A stretch of DNA of 42,116 nt from an uncultured Flavobacteriaceae bacterium (GCA_913031655.1 CAJWFY010000002.1:1-42116), one strand, 5' to 3'. Counted from the stretch's first letter, positions 6,968 to 15,453 are shown. The notes: a model not told the origin generated them from the sequence alone. A program made the numbers and translations.

Positions 6968-8581
6968 ATGCCAATTCTTTCAGTAAAAAATCTTTCCATC
7001 TCAATTTCTGAAATTCCTATTTTAAAAAACATATCCTTTGAATTAAAAAAAAATAAAATCTTAGGAATAGTAGGAGAATCTGGAAGTGGAAAATCCATCA
7101 CAGCTCTTTCTATTATTAATCTGTTTAATTCAAAAAATGTTGTAAAAACTGGTTCAATAAATTTTAATGGTAAGGCGATTAACTCTTTAAACTTTATTGA
7201 TTTTGAAAAAATAAGAGGAAATGATATTTCTATTATTTTTCAAGAACCCATGAGTTCGCTAAATCCTAGCATGAAATGTGGCGAACAAATAATAGAAGTC
7301 ATTTTAAACCACAGGTCTATAAACAAGAAGAGCGCAAAAAAAAAGGTATATAAATTGTTAGAAAAAGTTCAATTAACTGATCCTGAAACATTTTATAATA
7401 AATATCCTCATCAACTTAGTGGCGGCCAACAACAAAGAATAATGATAGCAATGGCTATTTCGTGTAATCCTAAAATTTTAATTGCAGATGAGCCAACAAC
7501 TTCTTTGGACGGAATAGTTAAAAAAGAAATCATCCATCTTTTAAAATCAATTCAAAAAGAGACAAAAATGAGTATAATTTTTATTTCTCATGACCTACAA
7601 CTTGTTTCAAATATTGCAGAAAATGTTCTTGTATTAAATCAAGGGGAAATTGAAGAAATGGGCTCTAGCAATCAGATTTTTAACACTCCAAAAAAGCAAT
7701 ACACAAAACTTTTATTAAATTCCAGACCACCTAAACATTCGCGTCCTAAAAGATTGCCTACAAATGAAAATAGTTTAGAAGAATCTATTGTAATCACAAA
7801 ACAAGACAGAGCTAAAACACATGATAAAATATATAAAAAACCTCCTATACTAAAAGTCAAAAATCTAGAGTTCTCTTATAACAATATCAAAATTTTAAAT
7901 AATATAAGTTTTAATTTATATAAGGGGGAGTCTTTAGGTCTCATTGGGGAATCCGGCTCTGGAAAATCTACTATAGCAAGGTCAATATTAAATCTTAATA
8001 ATTTTAGTAAAGGTCAGATATTCTACAAAGAAAAAAATATTAAAGAAATTAATGAAAAAGAATTTAGAAAAAATATTCAATTAATTTTTCAAGATCCATT
8101 TTCGTCATTAAATCCTGAGATCTCAATTGGCAGTTCTATTGTTGAGCCCATGTTATCACATAACTTATTCGATACAATTGATGAATCAAAAGAAAAAGCG
8201 ATATCGTTATTAGAACAAGTTAATTTGAAAAAAAGTGATTTTAATAAATATCCACATGAGTTTTCGGGCGGACAAAGGCAAAGAATTGTTATTGCAAGAG
8301 CGCTAGCTTTAAATCCCGATATATTAATTTGTGACGAATCTGTTTCTGCTTTGGATGTATCAGTCCAGGCTCAAGTTTTAAATTTGTTAAACAATCTAAA
8401 AGAAAAATTTTCATTTACATTTTTATTTATATCACACGATCTATCCGTTGTGAAATACATGACCGATCGATTAATGATATTAAATAAAGGTGAGATTGAA
8501 GAAATAAATGAGACAGACCAGCTATTGTCTAATCCTAAAAAAAATTATACAAAAAAACTGCTGTTGTCTAATGACTTTTAG
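6968..8581 (+). CDS. Fused dual-ATPase peptide ABC transporter protein
   Basis: At 537 residues this fuses two DppD/OppD- and DppF/OppF-like ATPase domains, as in E. coli YejF. Domain 1: Walker A GESGSGKS at 36-43, signature LSGGQQQR at 150-157, Walker B ILIADEP at 170-176, H-loop at H208. Domain 2: Walker A GESGSGKS at 327-334, signature FSGGQRQR at 432-439, Walker B ILICDES at 452-458, and a second SHDL H-loop. A charged linker (about 250-292) joins them. It should power import of peptides or similar solutes from the cytoplasmic side of the membrane. No permease or binding-protein gene is in this window, so partners must lie elsewhere. Confidence 0.92.
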   Translation: MPILSVKNLSISISEIPILKNISFELKKNKILGIVGESGSGKSITALSIINLFNSKNVVKTGSINFNGKAINSLNFIDFEKIRGNDISIIFQEPMSSLNPSMKCGEQIIEVILNHRSINKKSAKKKVYKLLEKVQLTDPETFYNKYPHQLSGGQQQRIMIAMAISCNPKILIADEPTTSLDGIVKKEIIHLLKSIQKETKMSIIFISHDLQLVSNIAENVLVLNQGEIEEMGSSNQIFNTPKKQYTKLLLNSRPPKHSRPKRLPTNENSLEESIVITKQDRAKTHDKIYKKPPILKVKNLEFSYNNIKILNNISFNLYKGESLGLIGESGSGKSTIARSILNLNNFSKGQIFYKEKNIKEINEKEFRKNIQLIFQDPFSSLNPEISIGSSIVEPMLSHNLFDTIDESKEKAISLLEQVNLKKSDFNKYPHEFSGGQRQRIVIARALALNPDILICDESVSALDVSVQAQVLNLLNNLKEKFSFTFLFISHDLSVVKYMTDRLMILNKGEIEEINETDQLLSNPKKNYTKKLLLSNDF

Positions 8582-8600
8582 ATAGCTTCAAAAAAGTGTT

Positions 8601-8608
8601 TATATTTA
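8601..8608 (+). promoter_or_regulatory. Weak -7-like element before membrane protein gene
   Basis: TATATTTA matches seven of eight positions counting the two free ones in TAnnTTTG and lies 16 bases before the ATG at 8625. Tentative. Confidence 0.25.
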
Positions 8609-8624
8609 GCGCTTATTTAAAAAA

Positions 8625-9059
8625 ATGTCTGGAGAATTGTTTTTTTCTTGGATCCTGCAACTTAATGATTTATGGTCGTTTTTAACTATAATAAGCACTG
8701 CGTGTGCAATTGTCAATTCTATTTATGGTCTTATATCTAAAAGGGTTTTTAAAGCATTTGATTTAAGGATTTCTTTATTTGCTTTAATAATTAATCATAT
8801 TCAAATTGTTATTGGCATGATCCTGTATTTTATATCGCCCAAATTTTTGTGGTGGAAAACGGGACTTAGTTCAGTTTTCAACAATGATACTTATAGGCGC
8901 TATTTGATAGAACACCCATTAATTAGTTTATTAGGAGTTCTAATTATAACATTTGGATGGTCGATTCATAAGAACTCTGCTAAAAGTTCTAAAAAATTCT
9001 TAAGAATTGGATTATTTTATTTAATAGGTTTTTTTTTATTGACATCTAAAACCTTATGA
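8625..9059 (+). CDS. Four-helix membrane protein, cytochrome b-like
   Basis: A 144-residue membrane protein with four hydrophobic segments (about 16-35, 46-68, 100-118 and 127-142). Its pattern, with a conserved NHIQIVIGMILYF motif in helix 2 and an EHPLISLLGVLIITFGWSIH segment in helix 3, resembles a small membrane family common in Bacteroidota that is often labelled cytochrome b-like. The paired histidines (near residues 66 and 105, plus SIHKNS) could bind haem, but this is inference. It is a single gene followed by a hairpin at 9076-9102. Physiological role is unknown. Confidence 0.7.
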   Translation: MSGELFFSWILQLNDLWSFLTIISTACAIVNSIYGLISKRVFKAFDLRISLFALIINHIQIVIGMILYFISPKFLWWKTGLSSVFNNDTYRRYLIEHPLISLLGVLIITFGWSIHKNSAKSSKKFLRIGLFYLIGFFLLTSKTL

Positions 9060-9075
9060 AAAGGCTAAAACTAAA

Positions 9076-9102
9076 AAAACACCCTCCAAAAGAGAGTGTT
9101 TT
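9076..9102 (+). terminator. Terminator-like hairpin after membrane protein gene
   Basis: Arms AAAACACCCTC (9076-9086) and GAGAGTGTTTT (9092-9102) pair over 11 positions with a single C-A mismatch, around a 5-base loop. The right arm ends in TTTT. It lies 17 bases after the stop at 9059 and is the clearest intrinsic-terminator candidate in the window. Confidence 0.65.
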
Positions 9103-9196
9103 AAAAGCAAACTAATTATATGAAACTATTTTATTTAATATCTAATTTAATTTTAAATTTCTTTAAAAATTCCCAAAATTTTGTTAATCTTTAACT

Positions 9197-10186
9197 ATGA
9201 ATAAAAAATACGGAGTTTTAGGAGGAGGAAGCTGGGGAACAGCTCTAGTAAAAATATTAACTGATAATAAATTCTTTGTTAATTGGTATGTTCGAAATGA
9301 AGAGAATGCAATGCATATAAAAAAGTATGGGAAAAATCTCTCTTACTTAAGATCTGTTAATTTTAATAAAAAAAAAATATACGTAAGTGATTCTATTGAA
9401 GAAATCACAAAAAGCTCTGATATTATCATATTAGCTATTCCTTCTCCTTTTTTAGAAAATGAATTAAGAAAAATTAAACTTCAATTAAAAAATAAAATTA
9501 TATTTTCTGCTCTTAAAGGAGTAGTCCCTGAATCGAGTTTGATTGTTAGTGAACATTTAAACAACTATTATCATGTTCCCATAAAAAACATAGGAATTAT
9601 TACTGGCCCATGTCATGCAGAAGAGGTAGCCTTGGAAAAGCTTTCATATTTAACAGTTGCTTCTAAAAGCAAATCTATTGGAAAAGAAATGAAGGTTGCT
9701 CTTGCATCAACTTATATCAGAGTAAAATTTTCTGAAGATACAATGGGAGTAGAATATGCCTCTATGTTGAAAAACATCTATGCACTAACAGCTGGAATAG
9801 CTCATGGACTTGGTTATGGAGATAATTTTCAAAGTGTTTTAATAAGCAACTCCGTTAAAGAAATGAAAAGGTTTATTAATTCTGTTTATAAAATCAACCG
9901 AGACATTAATGACTCTGAATATTTAGGCGATTTATTAGTTACCGCTTATTCCACATTTAGCAGGAATAGAACCCTTGGGAACATGTTAGGTAAAGGTTAT
10001 TCATTAAAAGCGGCAGTTTCAGAAATGTCAATGGTTTCAGAAGGTTATTTTGCGACTAAAAATGCTTATAATGTTGTAAAAGAAAACTCTAAAGAATTTC
10101 CTATTGTGCATACCACTTATGAAATACTTTATAAAAATCGTAGTCCAAAAAAATTAATGAAAATTCTAAGCGAAGAATTAAACTGA
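9197..10186 (+). CDS. gpsA: Glycerol-3-phosphate dehydrogenase [NAD(P)+]
   Basis: A 329-residue cytosolic enzyme reducing dihydroxyacetone phosphate to sn-glycerol 3-phosphate for phospholipid synthesis. The N-terminal Rossmann motif GGGSWGT is at 9-15; S-A-L-K107-G and GPCHAEEV (137-144) are family motifs; the catalytic lysine is K192 in SMLKNIYALTAG. Length matches the family (about 330). The ATG is right after a stop and is followed directly by the Rossmann strand, which fixes the start. Its last nine bases overlap the 3' end of convergent pheS. Confidence 0.95.
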   Translation: MNKKYGVLGGGSWGTALVKILTDNKFFVNWYVRNEENAMHIKKYGKNLSYLRSVNFNKKKIYVSDSIEEITKSSDIIILAIPSPFLENELRKIKLQLKNKIIFSALKGVVPESSLIVSEHLNNYYHVPIKNIGIITGPCHAEEVALEKLSYLTVASKSKSIGKEMKVALASTYIRVKFSEDTMGVEYASMLKNIYALTAGIAHGLGYGDNFQSVLISNSVKEMKRFINSVYKINRDINDSEYLGDLLVTAYSTFSRNRTLGNMLGKGYSLKAAVSEMSMVSEGYFATKNAYNVVKENSKEFPIVHTTYEILYKNRSPKKLMKILSEELN

Positions 10187-11197
10187 TCCTTTAAATTGGT
10201 TTATAAATCTAACGTCGTTCTCATACAGGATTCTGATATCTTCTATTTGATATAATAACATTGCAATCCTCTCTATTCCCATTCCAAAAGCAAAGCCTGA
10301 ATATTCATTAGGGTCAATTTTACAATTTTCTAAAACATTAGGATCTACCATTCCGCAACCCATTATTTCTAGCCACCCAGTACCTTTAGTTATTTTATAG
10401 TCAGTTTCTGAATTTAATCCCCAATAAATATCAACTTCAGCACTTGGCTCAGTAAAGGGAAAATAAGATGGTCTCAATCTTATTTTAGAATTTCCGAAGA
10501 GTTCTTTTGTGAAAAATAAAAGAGTTTGCTTCAAATCGGCAAAAGAAACATTTTTGTCAATATACAACCCTTCTATTTGGTGAAAAAAACAATGTGATCT
10601 AGCAGAAACATCTTCATTTCTGTAAACTCTTCCAGGGGAAATAGTTCTAATTGGAGGTTCGTTATTTTCCATGTGTCTAATTTGAACAGACGAAGTATGA
10701 GTTCTTAGTAATAAATCTGGGTTTTTATTTATGAAAAAAGTGTCTTGCATATCTCTAGCAGGGTGATGCTCTGGAAGATTTAACGCGGTAAAATTATGCC
10801 AGTCATCTTCCATTTCAGGCCCTTCAGAAATATTAAATCCTATTTTATAAAAAATATCGATTATTTTATCTCTAATAATAGATATAGGATGTCTTGACCC
10901 TAATTCTATAGCTGAAGCAGGCCTAGTTAAATCTTCATTAACTAAATTAAATTTGTCTAAAGGATTTATAGATTTTTTTAAATCTTCTAGTTTTTTAAGA
11001 GTTACTTTTTTTAATTCATTTATAGCTAATCCATATTCTTTTTTTTCTGAATCCTGAACTTTTTTGAATTGCGCAAAGTAGGTGCTTATATGACCTTTCT
11101 TTCCTAAATATTCTATTCTAAATTTTTCTAGCTCTTTGGAATCATTTGTGCTAAATCCAGAAACATCTTTAATTTTTTTTTGTATTTCAGCAATCAT
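10178..11197 (-). CDS. pheS: Phenylalanyl-tRNA synthetase alpha subunit
   Basis: The 339-residue catalytic subunit of the class II alpha2-beta2 enzyme that charges tRNA(Phe). An N-terminal coiled-coil arm (about residues 1-85) is followed by the catalytic core. Motif 2 appears as FFHQIEGLYID and motif 3 as GFAFGMGIERIAMLLYQIEDIR near the C-terminus, giving the GxGxER signature. Length is normal. The beta subunit gene pheT is not in this window, as is often the case in Bacteroidota. A conserved small gene lies 41 bases upstream on the same strand. Confidence 0.96.
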   Translation of the reverse strand: MIAEIQKKIKDVSGFSTNDSKELEKFRIEYLGKKGHISTYFAQFKKVQDSEKKEYGLAINELKKVTLKKLEDLKKSINPLDKFNLVNEDLTRPASAIELGSRHPISIIRDKIIDIFYKIGFNISEGPEMEDDWHNFTALNLPEHHPARDMQDTFFINKNPDLLLRTHTSSVQIRHMENNEPPIRTISPGRVYRNEDVSARSHCFFHQIEGLYIDKNVSFADLKQTLLFFTKELFGNSKIRLRPSYFPFTEPSAEVDIYWGLNSETDYKITKGTGWLEIMGCGMVDPNVLENCKIDPNEYSGFAFGMGIERIAMLLYQIEDIRILYENDVRFINQFKGSV

Positions 11198-11238
11198 AAA
11201 TAATCTTAAAATTGTTTCTCAAAAGTAATGTTTTTCAG

Positions 11239-11595
11239 CTATTGAATTAATTCTTTTTCTATAAAATAATTAATTATAGACTCTTTCATTAAAAGTGTTT
11301 GTTCTCCAGATTTTAAATTCGGAAGTTTATTAATCACTTTATAGTGTGGCCAACCTTCATCATCAGTGTATTCAAATTCATAAAAACCAGATGGTTCCAA
11401 GAGTCTACAAATAGCAATATGCATTAAGTCTACTTTCTGCTCTTTATTAAATTTTTTTTCTGTTTGACCTAATTCCTGGACACCAATCAAATAAATTACA
11501 TTTTCTAAGTCAAGAGGCTGCCCATCATTAAATTGTTTACTTAAAATATCTAAAATTTTAAGCCATTTGTTTTTCAAATCTTTATTATTATTCAT
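11239..11595 (-). CDS. Conserved Bacteroidota protein next to pheS
   Basis: A 118-residue soluble protein without signal peptide or membrane segment. The segments VIYLIGVQELGQ, FNKEQKVDLMHIAICRLLEPSGFYE and DDEGWPHYKVI match a small conserved family that I recall next to pheS in flavobacteria. No domain function is known. The helical N-terminus and acidic GWPH segment show no catalytic signature. It is divergent from cvpA and lies 41 bases upstream of pheS, so co-transcription is likely. Confidence 0.7.
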   Translation of the reverse strand: MNNNKDLKNKWLKILDILSKQFNDGQPLDLENVIYLIGVQELGQTEKKFNKEQKVDLMHIAICRLLEPSGFYEFEYTDDEGWPHYKVINKLPNLKSGEQTLLMKESIINYFIEKELIQ

Positions 11596-11633
11596 TCGTC
11601 ATAGCATTCAAAATTCATAGTTAACAATATACT

Positions 11634-11641
11634 TATATTTG
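11634..11641 (+). promoter_or_regulatory. -7 promoter element for cvpA
   Basis: TATATTTG, a full TAnnTTTG match, ends 13 bases before the proposed TTG start codon of cvpA at 11655. The short distance implies a leader of only a few bases. Confidence 0.5.
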
Positions 11642-11654
11642 TAAAAAAAAAGCA

Positions 11655-12176
11655 TTGAATTACTTAGATATTTTTATTGTTTGTGTTTTAGTTTTTGGAT
11701 TTTTTCGAGGGTTTATAAAAGGTCTTATCATGGAATTGTCTTCTTTATTCGCTATTGTTTTAGGTGCATATGGGTCTTTAAAGTTTTCTGACCTTACTCT
11801 TGACTGGGTTTCATTAAATTTTTCAAGTCAAATAGAGAACATTGATGACAATTATTTAAAAATAGCTTCATTTGCTTTTACTTTTTTAATAATTATAGTC
11901 TTTGTTTCGGTTATTGGCAAAGGTCTTACCAGAGTTGTCAAAATGGTTTCTTTAGGTTTAATTAACAAGACTTTAGGGGGCTTGTTTGGCGCAATTAAAT
12001 ACGTTCTTATTCTTTCTTTTTTCTTTGTTTTTTTTGAAAACTTAAACTCTACTTTGTTTTTAATTGATGAAAGTTTTTTTGAATCAACACTATTGTATGA
12101 ACCGATTATGGAGATAGGAGATCTTTTATTGAATTTTTTTAATTCAAACAAAGAGTCAATTAATTTTTTTAATTGA
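11655..12176 (+). CDS. cvpA: CvpA family membrane protein
   Basis: A 173-residue inner-membrane protein with four hydrophobic segments (about 4-22, 26-44, 70-92 and 108-128) and the glycine-rich FGFFRGFIKGLIMELSSLFAIVLGAYGSL segment typical of CvpA. In enterobacteria CvpA is needed for colicin V export and affects envelope stress; its role in Bacteroidota is unknown. No ATG is available near the N-terminus. The TTG at 11655 gives MNYLDIF, which matches the family opening MN-x-(L/I)-D-(I/L), so I accept TTG. The 3' end overlaps convergent batE by 21 bases. Confidence 0.87.
   Translation: MNYLDIFIVCVLVFGFFRGFIKGLIMELSSLFAIVLGAYGSLKFSDLTLDWVSLNFSSQIENIDDNYLKIASFAFTFLIIIVFVSVIGKGLTRVVKMVSLGLINKTLGGLFGAIKYVLILSFFFVFFENLNSTLFLIDESFFESTLLYEPIMEIGDLLLNFFNSNKESINFFN
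12129..12176. terminator. Two tandem T5-loop hairpins at convergent cvpA/batE ends
   Basis: Two perfect inverted repeats lie side by side. TTGAATT (12129-12135) pairs with AATTCAA (12141-12147) around TTTTT, and TCAATTAA (12156-12163) pairs with TTAATTGA (12169-12176) around TTTTT. The second spans exactly the overlap between the batE stop (12156-12158) and the cvpA stop (12174-12176), so both genes end in the same palindrome. A bidirectional terminator or 3'-end hairpin is likely, although the stems are AT-rich. Confidence 0.55.
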
Positions 12177-12914
12177 TTTTAATTCAACCCAACCCTTGTT
12201 GCCATCTTTAATTTCAACTAAACACCACTCATTAAGCTCTTCTTTTACAACAACCTTTGTTCCTTCATGTAAATCAAAAAGAACTTCGCTTCTAGAGTTT
12301 GGTTCTGTTCTAAAATCTATTTTCTTTTCAAAAATTATGGCACTAACCGTGTTCTTGTTATTTTCAAATTGGTTTATCCCACTAAAAACAAAAACAACAG
12401 CAAGGCTAAAAAATATTAACGAAAGAGTAAAATAATTTCTCTTTAAATTAGTTTTAGTGCTAAAAAAATATAAGAGGAAAGTTGCTAAAAAAACATAAAA
12501 TAAAAGAATGCCAATCATTAACCATTGCTGCACATTTAATGTTTTCGAAATAAAATTAAAAAAATCTAAAATTTGATTTGCAGGCAATTTTTCAATCTTA
12601 TCAATTAACATGTTTTGAGAAAAAGATAAATTATTTAAAACATCATTATTATTTGGATTTAGCATTAAAGCCATCTCAAAAAAGTATATGCTATTTGCAA
12701 TATCATTTATTTTATAATAAGAGTTTCCTAAATTAAAATATAAGACTTCTGAATGTTCACCATTTTCAATTATTGATTGAAACTGATTTATTGCTTCATT
12801 ATATTTTCCGTTATTATATAATTCTACACCAGCATTAAAATATTCTTTGTTATTATCTTGAGAAAAGATTAATCCTGAAAAAATTAAATAAATTATAACA
12901 ACAGTTTTTTTCAT
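12156..12914 (-). CDS. batE: BatE: TPR and SH3 domain aerotolerance protein
   Basis: A 252-residue envelope protein closing the bat operon. It has a signal peptide (about 1-18), two TPR repeats (about 23-95, including EYFNAGVELYNNGKYNEAINQF and YFNLGNSYYKINDIANSIYFFEMAL), two membrane helices (132-151 and 161-180) and a C-terminal bacterial SH3 domain (about 190-250, with FRTEPNSRSEVLFDLHEGTKV). Bat proteins were named for Bacteroides aerotolerance; the complex is thought to act in the periplasm against oxidative damage, but the mechanism is not settled. It lies 2 bases after batD and overlaps cvpA at its 3' end. Confidence 0.88.
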   Translation of the reverse strand: MKKTVVIIYLIFSGLIFSQDNNKEYFNAGVELYNNGKYNEAINQFQSIIENGEHSEVLYFNLGNSYYKINDIANSIYFFEMALMLNPNNNDVLNNLSFSQNMLIDKIEKLPANQILDFFNFISKTLNVQQWLMIGILLFYVFLATFLLYFFSTKTNLKRNYFTLSLIFFSLAVVFVFSGINQFENNKNTVSAIIFEKKIDFRTEPNSRSEVLFDLHEGTKVVVKEELNEWCLVEIKDGNKGWVELKSIKKIN

Positions 12915-12916
12915 TT

Positions 12917-14710
12917 TTAAATTTGTTTATCAATTTCAGAAATTACTTTCAGCGCATTTTCATAATCCTTATTAATTACAACATTTGATGCGGGGGTGTA
13001 CCTAGCATACTCACAATTCTCTATTAATTTAATAAATAAGTCTATCGATTCTATTTGAATGTTTTTATTTCCTAATAACAATTTTATTTTTTCTTTACTG
13101 TAATCAGATGTTTCAATTGAAAGTTTAGATTTTAAAAAATTATGTAATGCTCTCTCAAGCGCTACATAAAAAACATCCTTCCTTGACAAACTAATTTTCG
13201 CTTCTGTTAAATACTTTTTAGCCAATTTATTGGCTCTTCTTGATTTATACCCTTTTATATCAGAATCTGAAACTGTTTTAAATTTAAAAAATCCTATCAG
13301 TACAAATATTATTATCACAGGTAACAAAAGAAGTAAGTAAAAGGGAGTTGAATAAATAAATTTTTGAGATTCTATTTTAATTAGCTCTGTTTTAGTTTTT
13401 ATAAACCTGAATTGACTTTTAGTTAAAGAAATATTATTTGTATTATCATTTGACAAAACTTGAGTTTTGTTTTTTTGTGAGAAAGATGAGGGGCCTTCTA
13501 AAACATTTACAACTATTTCTTTAGAAAAAATAGATTTATATTTATTTGATGTAGGATCAAAATAGACAAATTCAACAGGTGAAATTGGGTATTTCCCCTT
13601 AAATTGCGGGACTAATGTATAAGTGTCTGAAATGTCTCCTGACATGCCTTTTAAAGTTGTTTTTACATTTTCGCTATGTTCCGGATCATATTTTTCAAGA
13701 GAACTTGGAGCTGACAACTCTGGAGCTGAAAATAATTTTAAATTTCCCGAGCCTTTGACTTTAATAGTTGCTTGTAATGATTCCGATGAGTTTAATTCAG
13801 TTTTTGAAGAGGAAAATATAATTTCAAAATTCCCAACTGCGCCATTAAAATTGATTGGGGCATTACCAGGAAGAGGCTTCACCTGAATTAATCTATTGCC
13901 TGCAGTTACGGTCTTAGGAACTTGTGTATAAATTCTATTTCCAAAAAAATCTCTTTTATTTGTTGGTACATCAACTGAAACATCTAAAGAGAGAGGCTTA
14001 ATATTTAGTTTTCCGACTTTTTGAGGATAAAGAACTATTTTCTTCCATATAACATAATTATAACTGTCTCCTTTATATGACCCTCTTTCGATTTGAAGTC
14101 TTGGGATCTTTATGTTATTAGACCAAAAATCAACGTATTCAGGACTGTCTATTTCTCCTACATTAGTCACATTAATTTGAGGGCTAAAATAGAGTTTGTA
14201 TGTAACTGAAATGCCCTCATTTAAATAAGGATTACTTTTAGAAACTTCAGCAACTAAATGTAAATTTTCGTTAACTACATAGTTGGTGTTATTGGGGTCA
14301 TTATTTAGCGTGACAGATTTGCTAATTAAAACCTTAACAGGCATGGTTTTGTAAAGTTGATTATCAATTTCTATAGTAGCTTGTCCAATTGATAAAGATC
14401 CTTTTTTTATAGGGCTTAAGAAATAAGAATAACTTTTCGAAAAAGTTCTTTTGCCGTTTATCCAAGAATTACTTACTGATTGATTTGGTCCGCCCACTAC
14501 TCTAAAATCTTTAAAATTTGGAGGGGAAAAATTATCTCCATCTTTATTTACTTTAAAATCTACTCTTAGAGTTTCGTTTATCCCTAAGGTTTTTTTACTA
14601 ATTATAGCTTCAAAGCTGATTCCTTGACCTTGAGCATGAATTTCAAAGGGTATTATTGAAATAAATAATAATAAAAGAGTAGCACTTGTTCTCATAGTTT
14701 TATTTACCAA
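12917..14710 (-). CDS. batD: BatD: periplasmic multi-domain aerotolerance protein
   Basis: A 597-residue BatD family protein. It has a signal peptide (about 1-26), a long periplasmic region of beta-rich repeats (about 27-440), one membrane helix (about 453-474) and a cytoplasmic helical tail of about 123 residues. The opening FEAIISKKTLGINETLRVDFKV is the usual BatD start of domain 1. It is a core member of the bat operon, overlapping batC by 7 bases, and is followed by batE 2 bases later. It probably works with the von Willebrand factor A proteins BatA and BatB at the inner membrane; its ligand is not known. Confidence 0.9.
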   Translation of the reverse strand: MVNKTMRTSATLLLLFISIIPFEIHAQGQGISFEAIISKKTLGINETLRVDFKVNKDGDNFSPPNFKDFRVVGGPNQSVSNSWINGKRTFSKSYSYFLSPIKKGSLSIGQATIEIDNQLYKTMPVKVLISKSVTLNNDPNNTNYVVNENLHLVAEVSKSNPYLNEGISVTYKLYFSPQINVTNVGEIDSPEYVDFWSNNIKIPRLQIERGSYKGDSYNYVIWKKIVLYPQKVGKLNIKPLSLDVSVDVPTNKRDFFGNRIYTQVPKTVTAGNRLIQVKPLPGNAPINFNGAVGNFEIIFSSSKTELNSSESLQATIKVKGSGNLKLFSAPELSAPSSLEKYDPEHSENVKTTLKGMSGDISDTYTLVPQFKGKYPISPVEFVYFDPTSNKYKSIFSKEIVVNVLEGPSSFSQKNKTQVLSNDNTNNISLTKSQFRFIKTKTELIKIESQKFIYSTPFYLLLLLPVIIIFVLIGFFKFKTVSDSDIKGYKSRRANKLAKKYLTEAKISLSRKDVFYVALERALHNFLKSKLSIETSDYSKEKIKLLLGNKNIQIESIDLFIKLIENCEYARYTPASNVVINKDYENALKVISEIDKQI

Positions 14711-15453
14711 TCTTTTTTGTTTTTTATAGGCACTCCCTTGGTTTTACTTTTATTTACCTTTTCTTGAACTTTTTTTTCTTGATTATCCATTGCTTTTAAT
14801 AAGTTTTTTAACTGCTCTGGAGATATTTTCTTTTGTTGTGGCTTATTTTTCTTATCATCTTTTTTATCGTTCTTCTTGTCGTCTTTCTTTTCTCCCTTCT
14901 TATCATCTTTCTTGTCATCTTTCTTGTCATCTTTCTTGTCATCTTTCTTGTCATCTTTTTTATCGTCCTTCTTATCATCTTTCTTGTCATTCTTCTTCTT
15001 CTTTTGCTCATTTTTTAGCAACTCTTTTGCTAAAACATAATTATATCTTGTTTCGTCATCGTTAGAGTTATTAAGTAAAGCGCTTTTAAAAGAATTTACA
15101 GCATTTTGATAGTTTTTGTTTTGCATGTAAACATTCCCTAAATTATGAAACGCTTTGTGCAGCTCTTGTTTTGTATTGGACCTTTTAATTGAGTTTTTAT
15201 ATTGATAGGCTGCTTCTTTATTTAATTGACTTTTATAAAAAGAGTTAGCCAAATTATATGAAGCTGTATTATTCAATGAATCAACTGAAATCGCTTTTCT
15301 GTAAAAGACTTCAGCTTCTATTAAATTATTCTCAACATACTCTAAATTCCCATCTAACGTAATGTTATTTGATTGTTTATTCACAGAAGAATCCTGGGAG
15401 AAAACTCTTAAAGACACCATTATTAAAAAAAATACTTTATGTGTTTTACTCAT
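14704..15453 (-). CDS. batC: BatC: TPR protein with Lys/Asp repeat tract
   Basis: A 249-residue protein with a signal peptide (about 1-20), TPR repeats (about 33-150, including ASYNLANSFYKSQLNKEAAYQYK and AFHNLGNVYMQNKNYQNAVNSFK) and then a low-complexity tract from 151 to 203 built from DDKK units. The end SPEQLKNLLKAMDNQEKKVQEK followed by a KKDW terminus is the conserved BatC tail. The tract comes from a 12-base DNA repeat and is likely to vary in length between strains without shifting the frame. The gene overlaps batB (8 bases) and batD (7 bases), as expected of tight translational coupling. Confidence 0.88.
   Translation of the reverse strand: MSKTHKVFFLIMVSLRVFSQDSSVNKQSNNITLDGNLEYVENNLIEAEVFYRKAISVDSLNNTASYNLANSFYKSQLNKEAAYQYKNSIKRSNTKQELHKAFHNLGNVYMQNKNYQNAVNSFKSALLNNSNDDETRYNYVLAKELLKNEQKKKKNDKKDDKKDDKKDDKKDDKKDDKKDDKKDDKKGEKKDDKKNDKKDDKKNKPQQKKISPEQLKNLLKAMDNQEKKVQEKVNKSKTKGVPIKNKKDW
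14851..15000. repeat. 12-bp minisatellite inside batC
   Basis: Four exact tandem copies of TCATCTTTCTTG (plus-strand sense) fill 14903-14950, flanked on both sides by degenerate units so that the tract extends to roughly 14851-15000. Read on the minus strand, each unit encodes Lys-Lys-Asp-Asp in phase. Because the unit is a multiple of three bases, copy-number changes keep batC in frame. It is not a CRISPR array: there are no spacers. Confidence 0.9.

Noticed and set aside
14851..15000. Possible CRISPR-like array
   Set aside because: The units are tandem without spacers and encode Lys-Lys-Asp-Asp in frame; it is a coding minisatellite.
14790..15065. Plus-strand and second minus-strand open frames across the batC repeat (Cys/His/Leu-rich and Arg/Lys-rich)
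   Set aside because: They exist only because the 12-base repeat lacks stops in other frames. batC is supported by its TPR region, conserved tail and operon position.
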